Source: Kingdonia uniflora (lineage: Eukaryota; Streptophyta; Magnoliopsida; Ranunculales; Circaeasteraceae). From it: a DNA stretch of 64,000 nt. The position numbers and the translations under genes were made by a program. The DNA lies in assembly GCA_014058105.1 (NCBI GenBank), contig JACGCM010002331.1:434001-498000 (forward strand), read 5' to 3'. Below the pieces are notes generated by a model that was given only the letters and a program-made list of their open reading frames with translations, was not told where the DNA came from and did no database searches. Below are positions 24,617 to 35,868 of the stretch, piece by piece. Within the stretch, counting starts at the first letter, position 1; each line of letters opens with the position of its first letter.

Positions 24617-25350
24617 TTAATTTAGGTAATGCATTTGCATTTATCATATCAATTAAGGAAAATATTTTTTTCACAGGCAGCTTTATCTGAGACGTATATT
24701 AAACAAATGTGTCTTAACCTTGGGATGAGAAATGTTGTCTACGATTATACACTTCAAAGAGAGATGTTTATACAAGAACGCAAAGTTATTTATAAGCAGG
24801 CGATCTTGGAAAGAAATAATTATTAAAGCCTTTTATTACAGCAGCAACAACAGGTGCAGACATTTATTGCTAAACATGAGGTTGAAAATGACGAGTTGCG
24901 AGCAAATGTCTCATATTTGTAACAGTTGCTTCATGACCATGCATTTAAATATTATCAGGAGTAAATTCTAATTTAAAAATAGTCATCGCTTTCAGGTAAT
25001 ATTATTCCAGTTAAGTTGGTTTTTATCTTCAACTAAACTATCAATCTTTTTGCGGCAGCATATTGATATTAGATGTGTGAAAGACCAAGGAGGACTATAA
25101 GCAGCAGGAGAGTTAGAGGAAGAAATGATACTCCATCTTAGTTTGGTAGGATTTTTCTCTTATAAGATAGTTCTAATGGATATTGTTTATTATCGTATTC
25201 TAGTACTCCTGTAATTCTAAATTCTATAGCAGGCATTGCGTATTGTATATATTGACTTCGTGTTTGTCTGAATTTTTCAGATAATATAGTTTACGTGAAC
25301 ATTTTATAGGTGGAGTCCGTTGATTGATTTAAGCTCTTTTTTTGTAATAG

Positions 25351-27587
25351 GTGGTGGGAGCACTAGGACTGTTAGGTGAGTATCTTATATTATTATAGTT
25401 TGTTGTCTTGTTTTTTAATGTGTAGAATGTATTTATGTATGTATGCATTTTGTATATCTTTTGCTTAAACTGAGGTCATTGTTCATAGATAATGATCCAA
25501 ATGAGAAGTTCTACGAGGTGAGTGTCTTGCTCGATAAGATAAAATAGCCCTTGTCCTATCAATAATTTGCACAGAAATGAGATGCTCCCTACAAATTAGT
25601 TGTTTTCTTAATATCGATTCATTGAACACTCTTTATTCAGGGCGATAACAAGTTTAGGGCAAGTGGTCAAACAATTGAGTTTTAACAACTCAACTTCCAT
25701 GCTTATGAGGCATTCGATAAAGGAAAAGATATTCACCAACAAGAAGCTCCATCTCAAGCTAAATTTCTTTATAAGAATTTTAAGGTTATCAAGGAAATAC
25801 TGATGCATAAAGCCAAAGATAGTATTATGGAGAAGTATGGAAATGCAGCGACAGAAGACGCAATTCCGAGCAAGCTTCTCTTTGGACAAAGTAAAAGAGA
25901 GGTTGAATATGACCGTGCTGGTAGAATTATAAAGAGCCAAGTAAGATCTCTACGAATTTAGTATTCTACTCAGTGATCGCATCTGTACAAACTTGTCAAA
26001 AAAAATTTGCCTCCCAAAGTTTTTTGAGCAGCTGCTTCTTTCATGAGTTTTCCAAATGATGAAATAACCTAGTGGGAGAGTTTTTCTTTTTATGCGCATT
26101 TATATTTGGTACAAGAGTGGATATTATCGTCGTATCATCTATAACTTCGAAGTTAATACTTTATTTCTTCTTAGCTCTTTATATGGAGCCGTTCTTAATA
26201 TGATATGTGTTTTCTCTGCAAGCAGGAGACGTTGCTTCCGAGGACTAAGTATGAAGAAGATGTTTTTATTAATAACCACAAAAGTGTCTGGGGTTCATAG
26301 TGGAAAGGTCATCAGTGGGGATACAAGTGCTGTAAACAAATCATTAGGAACAGTTATTGCACAGACACTAGTGGAATTGAGGCTGCGGAAGCATCAATTG
26401 ATCCCTTAATATGACCTCAAATATGTTAGTCTCATTGTAAGAGTTACAGATACAAAGACTTTTTTTTTTCTCTCTCTCTCATATTGATGTATTTGCATTT
26501 CGAGCTCTGCTTTGATCTCTCACTACAACATACTTAACTCGTAACTGCTTAATTTTATGTATTTTTTGGTAATGATTTGGTGGTGTTTTTGATACATTGT
26601 GTGCAATTTAGTGATTTGAGCTATGAATTTAAGTTTAGTATGATTATCATGTGTTATGAGAGTGGGTGTGTGATCTGATGTAACAATAGTGTTTTGTGTG
26701 GTGAGAATTAGTTGAAGTTTATTAGTTTTTGAGGAGTGTAGTATTGTTAGTGTAAAGGATCGATTAGGTGGTTTTGAACTCATTTTGTGGAGACTTTGAG
26801 TTTATGAGATTAATTTGGTGAAGAATGAACACAAGTTTAACTATTAGCCTTTATGTATTTTGTAGTTTTCGATGGATTACTTTGGATTTCGCTTGGTTAT
26901 TGTACGCCCCAATTGATGCTAGATGAGTGTTTAGTATGCGAGCATTGCACCCATTGGACCTTATAGTTGCAGGCAATGTTGTTTAGGTGTTTGAGTTTCT
27001 ACTCTTAATCATACACAAAGCGCATACAATTTCTATGTATAATAGTTAAAGTTTAATCACAACATGCGGACTGTAATTAATTTCATTTCATATCTCAAGT
27101 CCATTAGAAGTTGGAGGAAACTGAAATGGTAGGAAAAATTATTCATATCCGGAAATGATATGTGCCCCAAAAGAATAAAAAATATTTAAAATTATACCGA
27201 CATGAATTCTAAAGTGATGGACATTTTTTATAGATTGTCCCGATAGCACTTTTAGATGATTTACTATTTTTGATAGTTAACCTTTGAGATTGCAATTAAG
27301 TATTTTTGTATCCTAATAGGAGGATGAAAAGAAGGAAAAACAAAATGAAAGAAATTGCAAATATAATATGAGATAGAATGATGAGGTATGTTGTTTCGGT
27401 TTTTTTTCTTTTAAAAAAATATTCATATAAGTAGCAAAGTTTATATATATTGAAGCTAATTCTCATTGCATTGCGTTCTGTACTACATGTAACTACTGAA
27501 GATATGAAGGCCTATCGAATGAAGAAAGTCCATCACGATGTCCCGATGAGGGACATACTGCATAGTGGCCTTCAGGAACCAGGTTAA
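25351..27587 (+). pseudogene. SLU7: SLU7-type splicing factor, 3' half, pseudogene
   Basis: SLU7 acts in the second step of pre-mRNA splicing. Exon pieces in order: 25351-25375 (GGGSTRTVR); 25489-25517 (DPNEKFYE); 25641-25940 (AYEAFDKGKDIHQQ, EKYGNAATEDAIP, REVEYDRAGRI); 26226-26414 (KYEEDVFINNHKSVWGS, QWGYKCCKQIIRNSYCT, IEAAEAS); about 27319-27386 (EDEKKEKQNERN); 27489-27587 (AYRMKKVHHDVPMRDILH, then TAA). Most splice sites are kept, so it came by DNA duplication, not retroposition. Damage: TAA inside the third piece (after QTIEF), TAG for Trp after VWGS, TGA in the fourth and TGA-for-Trp in the fifth piece, a lost acceptor before the last, and the zinc-knuckle 5' half plus some middle exons absent. 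Confidence 0.9.
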
Positions 27588-28119
27588 ACAGAAGTTGAGG
27601 AATAAATAAGAGATTTTCAGTGTTTTTTCTCAAAGTATAATTATGTCTAGTCAGTGAACCATTAGTCCGTGGTTAAGAACTCTATACTTTTTTTTTCAAT
27701 CTTCGGGAGTGAATCATTGGATCATACTTTATTTAAGAAGCCTCCTAGATTTTATGCTGGTTGAAAAACAACAATTATATGTTTGATCTTCATTGCTATG
27801 AAATGACTGATATATATATTTGTATCAAATCTATATTACATTACACAATGGTGTTTTTCAAATAGACTAGTTTGATATTGTCTCAAATTCAAATAGACAA
27901 GTTTGCCATTGTCTCAAAAATAAAAAAGGGGATGAGATTTTTTGTTCTTTTGTAGAGATTTGTGGCAAAAAGCGAGATGGACGGCCGAGATCTGTTTAAA
28001 TCTTGGTAAAAGTAAACATACTTAAGGGCAGTTTAGACATAATATAGACTAAGAGTAATTTAGTCTTAGCACCTCTCTCTCTAAATACAAATCATCCCGA
28101 CTCCCTTTCTCCTAATTTG

Positions 28120-28142
28120 TATCTCTCTCTCTCTCTCTCTCT
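28120..28142. repeat. (CT)n tract
   Basis: TCTCTCTCTCTCTCTCTCTC run upstream of the SFT2 remnant; such tracts are common in plant 5' untranslated regions. Confidence 0.8.
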
Positions 28143-28576
28143 CTTTCCCAAAGTGTCAAGCACCTCCCTCTCTCAAATACTCCATCAATCCAGGGTCTCT
28201 TTCTTTCTCATAACTCAATTCAACGTCCTATTCTCCCTAATACAACATCTGCAAGCTTTTGTTTTCCATGTTCAATTCGAAGATTTGATGCTAAAAATGT
28301 TTGTGGGTTTAAGGTTTCGATCATTAAAATTGTGTGAAAATCTAGATTGGTACAATCTCTCTCTCTCTCTCTGCTTGGTTCTTTTCAATGATTCCAATTT
28401 TTGATTTAAAGTGAAATCAGGTAGTCGATTAGGGTTTGATATCGAAGTTGTTGTTAGAAATGCTAATGATACCTTCTCTGGCACTTTCAATTTTTAAGAT
28501 CTCTAATCCCAATATTAATTTGAACTGTATTTAGAAAATTGCACATTATTCGTCAAGTTTGTTTACCATGTTGTAG

Positions 28577-29024
28577 GGCTTCGAAAGGGGTGAGGGATTT
28601 GCCCGGGAACCTCCAGTCTGTAACTAGCAATGTTCCTTCTGGGAAGTCTCTAACGTACTTAGGTTTCCTTTTAGGCGCTGGAGTGTTCTTTGCTTTTATT
28701 TCGTTCACTATGTTTCTTCCAGTCATGGAGTTGATGCCTCAAAAATTTGCCATATGTTTTATGCTTGGGTGTGTTTTTATCATAGGATCCTTCTTTGCAC
28801 TTAAAGGTCCAAAGAATCAGCTCCAACACAGGTTATCTCAAGAGGAACTTTATAATGATTTTACTTGCTCCAAGTATATTAATAGGATTTTACATGCTCA
28901 TGACTCTCCTTGAAGAAACTTCCATCTACATTGGAGTTTGTTGGCAGTATGGTTGGGACCATTTATGTATCCATGGTTCTTCACAGTTACATTCTTTTTG
29001 TGCTCTTCTCCATGTTGCAGGGTA
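28577..29024 (+). pseudogene. SFT2/Got1-like vesicle transport protein fragment
   Basis: After an acceptor-like TTGTAG, the frame reads SKGVRDLPGNLQSVTSNVPS, GKSLTYLGFLLGAGVFFAFI, SFTMFLPVMELMPQKFAICF and FIIGSFFALKGPKNQL, the central part of the plant SFT2-like four-helix membrane protein family that helps vesicle fusion with the Golgi. The next family block is at 28915-29024 (LPSTLEFVGSMVGTIYVSMV, then LHSYILFVLFSMLQ). Between the two, CTT at 28850 and CTT at 28920 look like the same codon 70 bp apart, so either an insertion or an unusual intron breaks the frame. The last part of the protein is not found downstream and the N-terminal exon is not seen. Most likely a captured or decayed fragment. 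Confidence 0.8.
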
Positions 29025-30061
29025 CAATATATATCATCCTATTTTATCATTTTGTTTTTCTACATGTTTCTCATGCTCTAAAGCTTAATATTTTTATTTA
29101 GTATCTTATCACATATGATTATTTCCTCTGCATCACATAAAGAATTCAAAGTATCCATGTGATCATTGATTTTTGCATGTTGAATAGATATGTACTTTCT
29201 CAAGTATGAGAGTCTCATCAGATCCTGTTGTGTACCTTGACCCATGTAGACGAAATCCACCTCCTCTAAATCCACATCAAAGACTAATACTTAAAACTTG
29301 ATCCAAGATATCAAACTAACAAGTCATCACATGACCATTTGTACAGTCGACCTGACAGTATAGGACATCTACGTGAAGTAGTTAATGGCCGTCCCAGATA
29401 TAAAAGAACATTAGAATAGGTACCAAGTAAAAACGGCACAGAGAGAGCTTTTGTGAATCAAAACACTTTGTATTCATCACAACAACTGATTTGGACATTG
29501 ATATACAATCTTATTTATATCCTAAAGGGTCACTGGACTTCATTAGAAGATGCCCTATTTTACATCAGTAAGGGTACAATGTTGTTTGATTCAGAGAATT
29601 TATATAATGGTGTAAATCTCTCATTAATGTATGTCTGTAAAATACTTACATATATGTATGTATGTATGTAAAATACTCATGAATTAAATGGTGTATGTAA
29701 TCAGAGAATATAATGGTGTAAATATGGCCTAAAATTGTAAATATGGTAGAGGAGATTGATTTTGTTTATAAACTGGAAATCGTTATCATTCATTAATATA
29801 CGAAGGTGATTTATGGAAGAAAAAAAGTATTAAAACATTAGATGTCTATATCGCTGGTATATGATGCCATGCTTCTGAAGAAAGAATTTAAGAAGTGAAT
29901 TACTACTTGAACACGATATAGGGTCAATGTCTATCTTCTGTGAGATTGTTTTTCACTTGAATATGAGTACCGGTTGGTATTGAAAGAGGAAGATGGAGAA
30001 AAGAAAGCATCATGTCACCTTGATATGTTCAATTAGATCTGTAATAGCAGCTTAAAGCCGA

Positions 30062-30094
30062 GTGACTTGCAAAGTTGTAAACTTGGCAAGTCAC
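30062..30094. repeat. near-perfect hairpin
   Basis: GTGACTTGC (30062-30070) pairs with GCAAGTCAC (30086-30094), and the inner AAGTT / AACTT extends the stem to about 15 pairs around a GTA loop. No coding meaning. It lies between the SFT2 and kinesin fragments. Confidence 0.75.
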
Positions 30095-30529
30095 GTGAGT
30101 ATTAATCATTGCTGAACCACCCCTCAGGGATTCATTTGCCCCATAAATGGGGCTTCCTTATTCATCTATGCCATTTTCTCAGTGAGATCAATTGATCCTT
30201 TATATCTTCCTTGCTATTCGAGTTTAATTATTGTTGTTGTTGCTTTTGTTTTCATGGTTTTGGATTTCCATATACTTTTGTATCTGCCTGAGTCTTTGGT
30301 GGTTTCATATTTGGATGGTAGGGTTTAAAGTTGTTTATGGCAGTAAAAATATCTTTGTAGATAAATGTAGTAATAGATACTCTTCGTACTACACGAGCGG
30401 GTATGCAATTTATGCAAGTGTGCTACCTTGAAGAGTTTAGTAATCTTGATAGGTTTTAATGAATTAGTTTTTTATTTAAGCTTCTTATTGGCTACATTCT
30501 TATTCCGAGAGGCTATTTTTTTTCAACAG

Positions 30530-30615
30530 GAAAGCATCTGCATGGTCTAGCATATGCTGCTTCTGGATACCAGAGAATTCTTGAGGAGAACCATAATCTA
30601 TACAATGAAGTGCAG
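30530..30615 (+). pseudogene. kinesin-14-like exon fragment
   Basis: After a TTTCAACAG acceptor the frame reads GKHLHGLAYAASGYQRILEE then NHNLYNEVQ. This fits the neck just before the motor domain of plant kinesin-14 proteins, where an AA.GY...LEEN..LYN.VQ stretch leads to the first motor strand. The motor itself does not follow. It is a single exon, so the assignment rests on about 28 residues. Confidence 0.5.
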
Positions 30616-31052
30616 GAGAACAGTGTTGTGAACTGTGAAGTTATGAGAGGAACAACTGATGACGTTCCTAATGCTCCTCAAAAAGATTATTTAGTAGAAG
30701 TTTGGGAGATTAGTGAGAAAAAAATAAAGGGCATGCTATTTTAGAAGCCAATCCCTCTGTTTCAGCGCTATATTGCAGCACAGAGGTGCCTATTCCAGAT
30801 GAGTGTAGTCAACCTGTTCATACCCCCACAGTAATTGAAAGCCAGTAAGATAATTCATGTAATTTTGAGAGGGTTTTGAAGAGGGATTTAAGGATTTTTG
30901 AAGGTGGCAGCGGTGTTTCAGTTGGGGATATTGCGTACAGGATTACTTTCGAGGATGTTGCGGATACTGTGTATGCTTTATTGAATGCGAGTTTTCATTT
31001 TGATCTATGTTTGGACTTTGTCGGTAATTACAATCGATTTATCTCATCATAA
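30616..31052 (+). pseudogene. unrecognised exon-like coding remnants
   Basis: Open stretches in shifting frames continue after the kinesin-like piece: 30616-30741 (TTDDVPNAPQKDYLVEVWEI), about 30730-30850 (ILEANPSVSALYCSTEVPIP) and 30873-31052 (KRDLRIFEGGSGVSVGDIAY, then TFEDVADTVYALLNA, TAA). The amino-acid make-up looks like real protein rather than noise, and the third block is compact and well formed. I do not recognise the family. It may be one gene broken by a frameshift. Confidence 0.45.
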
Positions 31053-32399
31053 ATTGTATGATATTCATGCCCTAGGCATTGAGGTTCAGACTCGCGGAAG
31101 TTATATTTCAAGGTTATATACATGTCCATTCCCATGATTAGTAGTGAATTAAATACATATTTTTATGAATTTTATACAACTCCGAGGATACAACAAAATA
31201 TTGGTATTGGTAATTTATAATGAACCAATGACAAAGTGATAAATCTTACCTTGACATGATTGTATTTCATACCAGTTAATTTTGGCTTCAAACGGTAATA
31301 TAGATATAGGGCGGAAAATCAATAGCTTTTTGAAGCCTATGCAAAATGATTAAGGGTAGTAACCGACAAAAGAGTAAGCAATGTTAGATTAGGATGGACA
31401 CAGAGAGAGGAGATTTAGGGACATACCTAAATTGAGTCTTAAACTTTGTGCATATAAACTATAATAAATAATAAAAACTAATTTTTAATTGATGATTTCT
31501 AACTTGGCTGTTGTAGCTTCTCATAATAATAAGGGAAAATGAGGAAACCAATTGCAGAGTACAAATTCAGGCAAAGAGAAGATTGCAATCGGAATTACTG
31601 TTATGTGTGAATAATTTCATTTCAACGTACTTATTGCAACTTCAATTACATTTTCTAAATGTTGTGTATCTTCCAATTTTTAGTGATAAAGAGAATCATG
31701 CCATAACCCATTCAATTTTAGAAAATATCCTTATTCTCTCGATGTAACAAATTTGAAGGTTTGGGATGTTATATCGGTTGGTCAGATTGCATAAATTATA
31801 CAATTTGCTCAAATCATTTTTTTTGTTTTGTGTGGTTGGATTGATGGAGTGTTTGATTTCCATTATGAGGCTGATTATTCATCATGGATTCATGGCATTC
31901 ACGGTCATAATAGGTCACCACTAATGATTGTTAAATATATAATCATACCAAAGACACACATAGGGGTTTTAGCGACGAAGGCGCACTAATGGACAATTTT
32001 GTAGCGTCGAAGGTGTGTCGACGTATTCAACATGGCGAGCCACGAGTAGTACTAGTATAGAATGGAATGGAATGTAGTATTATAGTAACTTAATAAAATT
32101 TAAATATTATAAAACTTTTACTTCGTAACATTTATTGTCATCTTTAAAATACTTAAAATATTTATTATCAAACATTTATTGTTATCTTAACTAGCAGGTA
32201 AATATTTAATGTCCTATCTTTCGAAGTTTTGTTTTTGGCAAATATTTAATGTCTTATCTTTAATAGCCCTTGTTTTTAACAAATATATATTGTCTTATCT
32301 TATTTCAGGCCTTATTTTTGGTAAATATTAATTTGGGTATTCTGGTTATAAATAATTATTACCTAAAAATGGTTATTCATCAAAACGACATTCCACTTA
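31053..32399. other. no recognisable gene
   Basis: AT-rich DNA. Around 32150-32340 an AAATATTTAATGTC / TATCTT word recurs several times in loose direct repeats just ahead of the Harbinger transposase. Confidence 0.4.
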
Positions 32400-32419
32400 T
32401 TGTTTTTTTTCACCTCTCT

Positions 32420-33657
32420 AATGTCTTCATCATCTTCTGATAACAATATGATTATCCTAATGACGTTGGCGATTGCGGAAACACAAAGGCTCCACCATGA
32501 AAGTAGGCACGTTCGCAAGTCCATACTGAGAATTACTCCTCACCTCCAACTTTTTCATGATTATTTTGCCGATGTACCGCTTTACCCTGACTACCTGTTT
32601 TGTAGGAGGTTTCGAATGGGGCATCATTTGTTTCTACGAATTCACGAATCTGTTGTTGCTCACAATCCGTACTTCGTATAGAAGGGAAATAATGCTGGTA
32701 CCCTGGGCCTTTCTTCCCTTCAGAAGATAACTGCTGTGAGAATAATTGCTTATGGAGTTTCTGGAAATTTCATTGACAAATATTTGAAAATTGGAGAAAC
32801 CACAGCTATGAAATGTTTAAAGAGTTTATGTATTACGATTATAGAAGTCTTCGGCAAGGAATATCTTCGAAGACCGATTAGTGATGATGTTGCACGATTG
32901 TTGGTTGAAGGTGAACGTCGAGGGTTTCCAGGAATGGTAGGGAGCCTCAACTGCATGGACTGGATATGGAAGAATTGTCCTACAACATGGCATGGGATGT
33001 ACCAGGGCCATTGTTTTTAGCCGACTATCATTCTAGAAGTAGTTGCTTCGTACGATATGTGGATTTGGCATGCTTTTTTTTTTTTATGCCTGGATCTCAC
33101 AACGATATCAAAGCTCTACAACAATCTAACCTATTTGCTGACCTCGTAGAAGGTCATACCCCCAAGGCTAATTTTGAGATTAATGGAGTGCCATTTACTC
33201 AGGGTTATTACTTAACAGATGGGATATATCCGACCTGGTCTACATTTGTGAAAACTATTTCTTCACCGCGTGAAGCTGCGAATAAATACTTTGCGCAACA
33301 ACAAGAATCAACAAGGGAAGATGTAGAAAGAGCATTTGGAGTATTGCAAGCACGTTTTGCAATTATACGGGGACCTGCACGTTATTGGGATCCCGACGAT
33401 CATACTCAAACAATGATGGCGTGCATTATAATGCATACACATGATTGTCGAGGATGAGAGAGAGCTGTATATTACCAATTTTGACTATGAACAAATTGAA
33501 TCCGTCCCACCGGTAGAAGTTATCTCCAACAAAAATGAGAATTTTGATCAATTCGTTGATTGACACCGTCAGCTACGAAACAAAGCTGCTCATTATACTC
33601 TCAAAGCCGAGCTTGTAAAACATTTATGGAACCACTACACTGATAATTATTCTGGCT
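32420..33657 (+). pseudogene. PIF/Harbinger transposase (DDE superfamily), broken
   Basis: Plant PIF/Harbinger pattern on the plus strand: LYPDYLFCRRFRMGHHLFLR, then after a TAG near 32680 ITAVRIIAYGVSGNFIDKYL, TTAMKCLKSLCITIIEVFG, GFPGMVGSLNCMDWIWKNCP (first catalytic Asp region, MDW), TWHGMYQGH, a frameshift near 33010, then FFMPGSHNDIKALQQSNLFA, GYYLTDGIYPTWSTFVKTIS (second Asp region) and REDVERAFGVLQARFAIIRG (Glu region). The DDE enzyme would cut and paste the element. The initial Asp block reads NCMDW where relatives usually have DCMHW. Stops and frameshifts make it non-functional. The oppositely oriented ORF1-like gene lies just downstream, the usual two-gene Harbinger layout. Confidence 0.88.
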
Positions 33658-33878
33658 GAAATGCACATTAGGTGTTTTGCAACGTTTAATAATGTCACGT
33701 TATGTATCATCGAATGCTTTTTGTATTGCAATAAGTGTTCCCAAAAATTTTATTCGTAGGAAAATATAATATTACAAGAGATACTGGGCCTAGCTCCTTA
33801 AAATAAAAAATCCTGCGACAAAAGAATTAATACATGAAAATAAAACATAGAAATTTGAATTGGCAACAAAAGAATTAA

Positions 33879-34992
33879 TCACAGAAACAAACTTCTCTTC
33901 GTCATAATGTTCTTCTTTTCCTGCTCACAGAACTGTTTTGTCATCTCATCCATATCGTTTGTCATATTCATATGCATAATATGTTCATCATGTTCAAACT
34001 CTTGTAGTTTAAGCTTCCTCTCATGTGCATTCTTCCAATCTTCAATGCAGCTTCCCATAAGCTTCGAAAGCTGTGAGATTCTGAGAATTTCATCATTTGT
34101 TCCTTTTGGCCTCCTTAATTCTTTTCATGCTTTCCTTCCCCTAGGGCGCAGATTATTGTTTAGCGACACCACTTCATCGTCATCTTCATTCAAGTAAGTT
34201 GTTGAAGATAAGTTGTTACTTGATTTGCGTTTACGAGATGAAGTTGAACTTTGTGGATGTAGTTGGTCATTAGCTTTTTCTACATAATCTTGCCACTTTT
34301 TGTGTAATCTAAGTTCCTTCCAACAACGTACTAACTTGAATTATTTCTTCTCAATCTTTTTATACATTATTTTCACTTTCTCTATCTGTTACAAAATAGA
34401 ACAATTGCCTACATTAATAATTGTTGGATTAACATATTTCATTACTATATAATAATTGACATACCTTACCGTCTTCATTGAGGTTTTCGCCACTCTTACG
34501 ACTTGCTGAAATGTTAGCATAGTACCCACAAAATTTGTTAACATATTTTTGGATGTCGCCCCACCAATTTTGTATCGAACCTGCAGTACGGCATGACTCA
34601 AGTTCTCTATGTTCTACAAAATAATTAAGAACTCAATCCCAAAAACTTGTAACCTTTTGGCCAGTGCCACAAATTTTATCAAAAGTAGTATTTAGCCACG
34701 CTGATACAATTAGTAAATCTTCGTCTTCATCGTAATTTTTTCGCGCAATTGACAGTGACACGAGCAGAGTTGGATTGCTAGAGCCTGCCGACATAGATGC
34801 TTCCTATGTTGGATAAAATTTGTTATGAGGTGGAGAGTATTGTGGGTAATGTGGCTGAAAATACTGTGATTGAGAAAATTGTGACTGATAAAATTAATTT
34901 TGAGATAATTGAGGAAGAGGGGGTGAGTTTGAGTTATTTTGTTAAAAGTGTTGAAAGCCGAACCAGCTATTCTGTTGATTGTTCTTATCCAT
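33879..34992 (-). pseudogene. Harbinger ORF1-like SANT/Myb-type protein, broken
   Basis: Minus strand from about 34992. N-terminal Asn/Gln/Pro-rich part with stops (SQFSQSQYFQPHYPQYSPP), then the SANT/Myb-like core NYDEDEDLLIVSAWLNTTFD, VTSFWD, ESCRTAVQIWWGDIQKYVNK, GYYANISASRKSGENLNEDG, a gap, then a basic nuclear-type SSRKRKSSNN, GRKA and a helical C-terminus (MDEMTKQFCEQEKKN) ending at TGA 33879-33881. Proteins of this sort (also annotated as NAM-associated or GST T3-like) partner the Harbinger transposase in DNA binding and nuclear entry. At least three in-frame stops are present. It is convergent with the transposase, their ends about 220 bp apart. Confidence 0.75.
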
Positions 34993-35314
34993 TTGTTCAA
35001 ATGAAAATAGTGAGAGGCTGAAGAGAAGAATACAATTTACAGGAGGAGTAGAGAGGAGAGAGAAGAGTTGAGACTTGAGAATGAAGATTAGTTATCTGGT
35101 TTGAGAACGTTTTAAATAAATTTGACCGTTGTTTTCTCTGCAGTTACCGTTGCATAATTTGACCGTTGTGTTTTTCAATTTTTATAATGACCGTTTGTAA
35201 AATTTGTTACCGTTGGAAAAATATTTTCTAACTTTCAAAAATAAATTTGAAAATACATATTAAAAAAAATTATTTATTTATTTATTTTAAATTTAAAAAA
35301 TAAAAAAATACACC

Positions 35315-35332
35315 GCGCCAATTGAATTGGCG
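35315..35332. repeat. GCGCCAATTGAATTGGCG palindrome
   Basis: Inner 16 bases are a perfect palindrome. Same family of words as the pair at 21569-21663. Confidence 0.7.
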
Positions 35333-35868
35333 TACAACTATTTAAATCAAATATTAAAAAATATAAAAAATATACACAACAGGCGCACATCTATTCAAAT
35401 TAAATATTAAAAAATAATTTTTTTTGCACGTAAGCAAAATATTTTTTAATAATTCAGACGCAAGCAATTACGCTGGCCCACTGTCAACCCTGACTTGAAC
35501 TAACTCGCCACAGATAGCCACTAATTTTCTCGATATTAGCGCAATTTGAGCAATGACGATTCTATAAAAGTGGTTTTTGATGAATTTGGCAAGGCTGCTG
35601 CCAATGCTCTAAGAAGCTCACATTTGTTATGTGCATTACTGATGAACTGAAGATGGTCCAAGCCTTTCTCACTGCAAGCTTTCACCACTCTTTTCCAATT
35701 CAAATTAGGGCGGCAAATCACGAAAAGTATAACACAACGGACCTCAAACATTTTTCAACTCCAACTCACAAATATCTCGATTCCGCTCCCATATAAACCC
35801 CTCCTAAATCCCAAAGAGAAAGAGATAATCATCACAATCCTCTCTCTCCCTCTCCAGCTACACCGAAG

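Noticed and set aside
25608..25940. 110-codon minus-strand frame
   Set aside because: It is the reverse of the SLU7 exon, which is clearly recognisable on plus.
28122..28490. CT-rich frames of 95 (+) and 72 (-) codons as the SFT2 first exon
   Set aside because: Low-complexity sequence; neither joins to the SFT2 block with the family N-terminus.
30062..30094. Helitron 3' terminus
   Set aside because: The hairpin is good but no CTRR end follows at the required distance.
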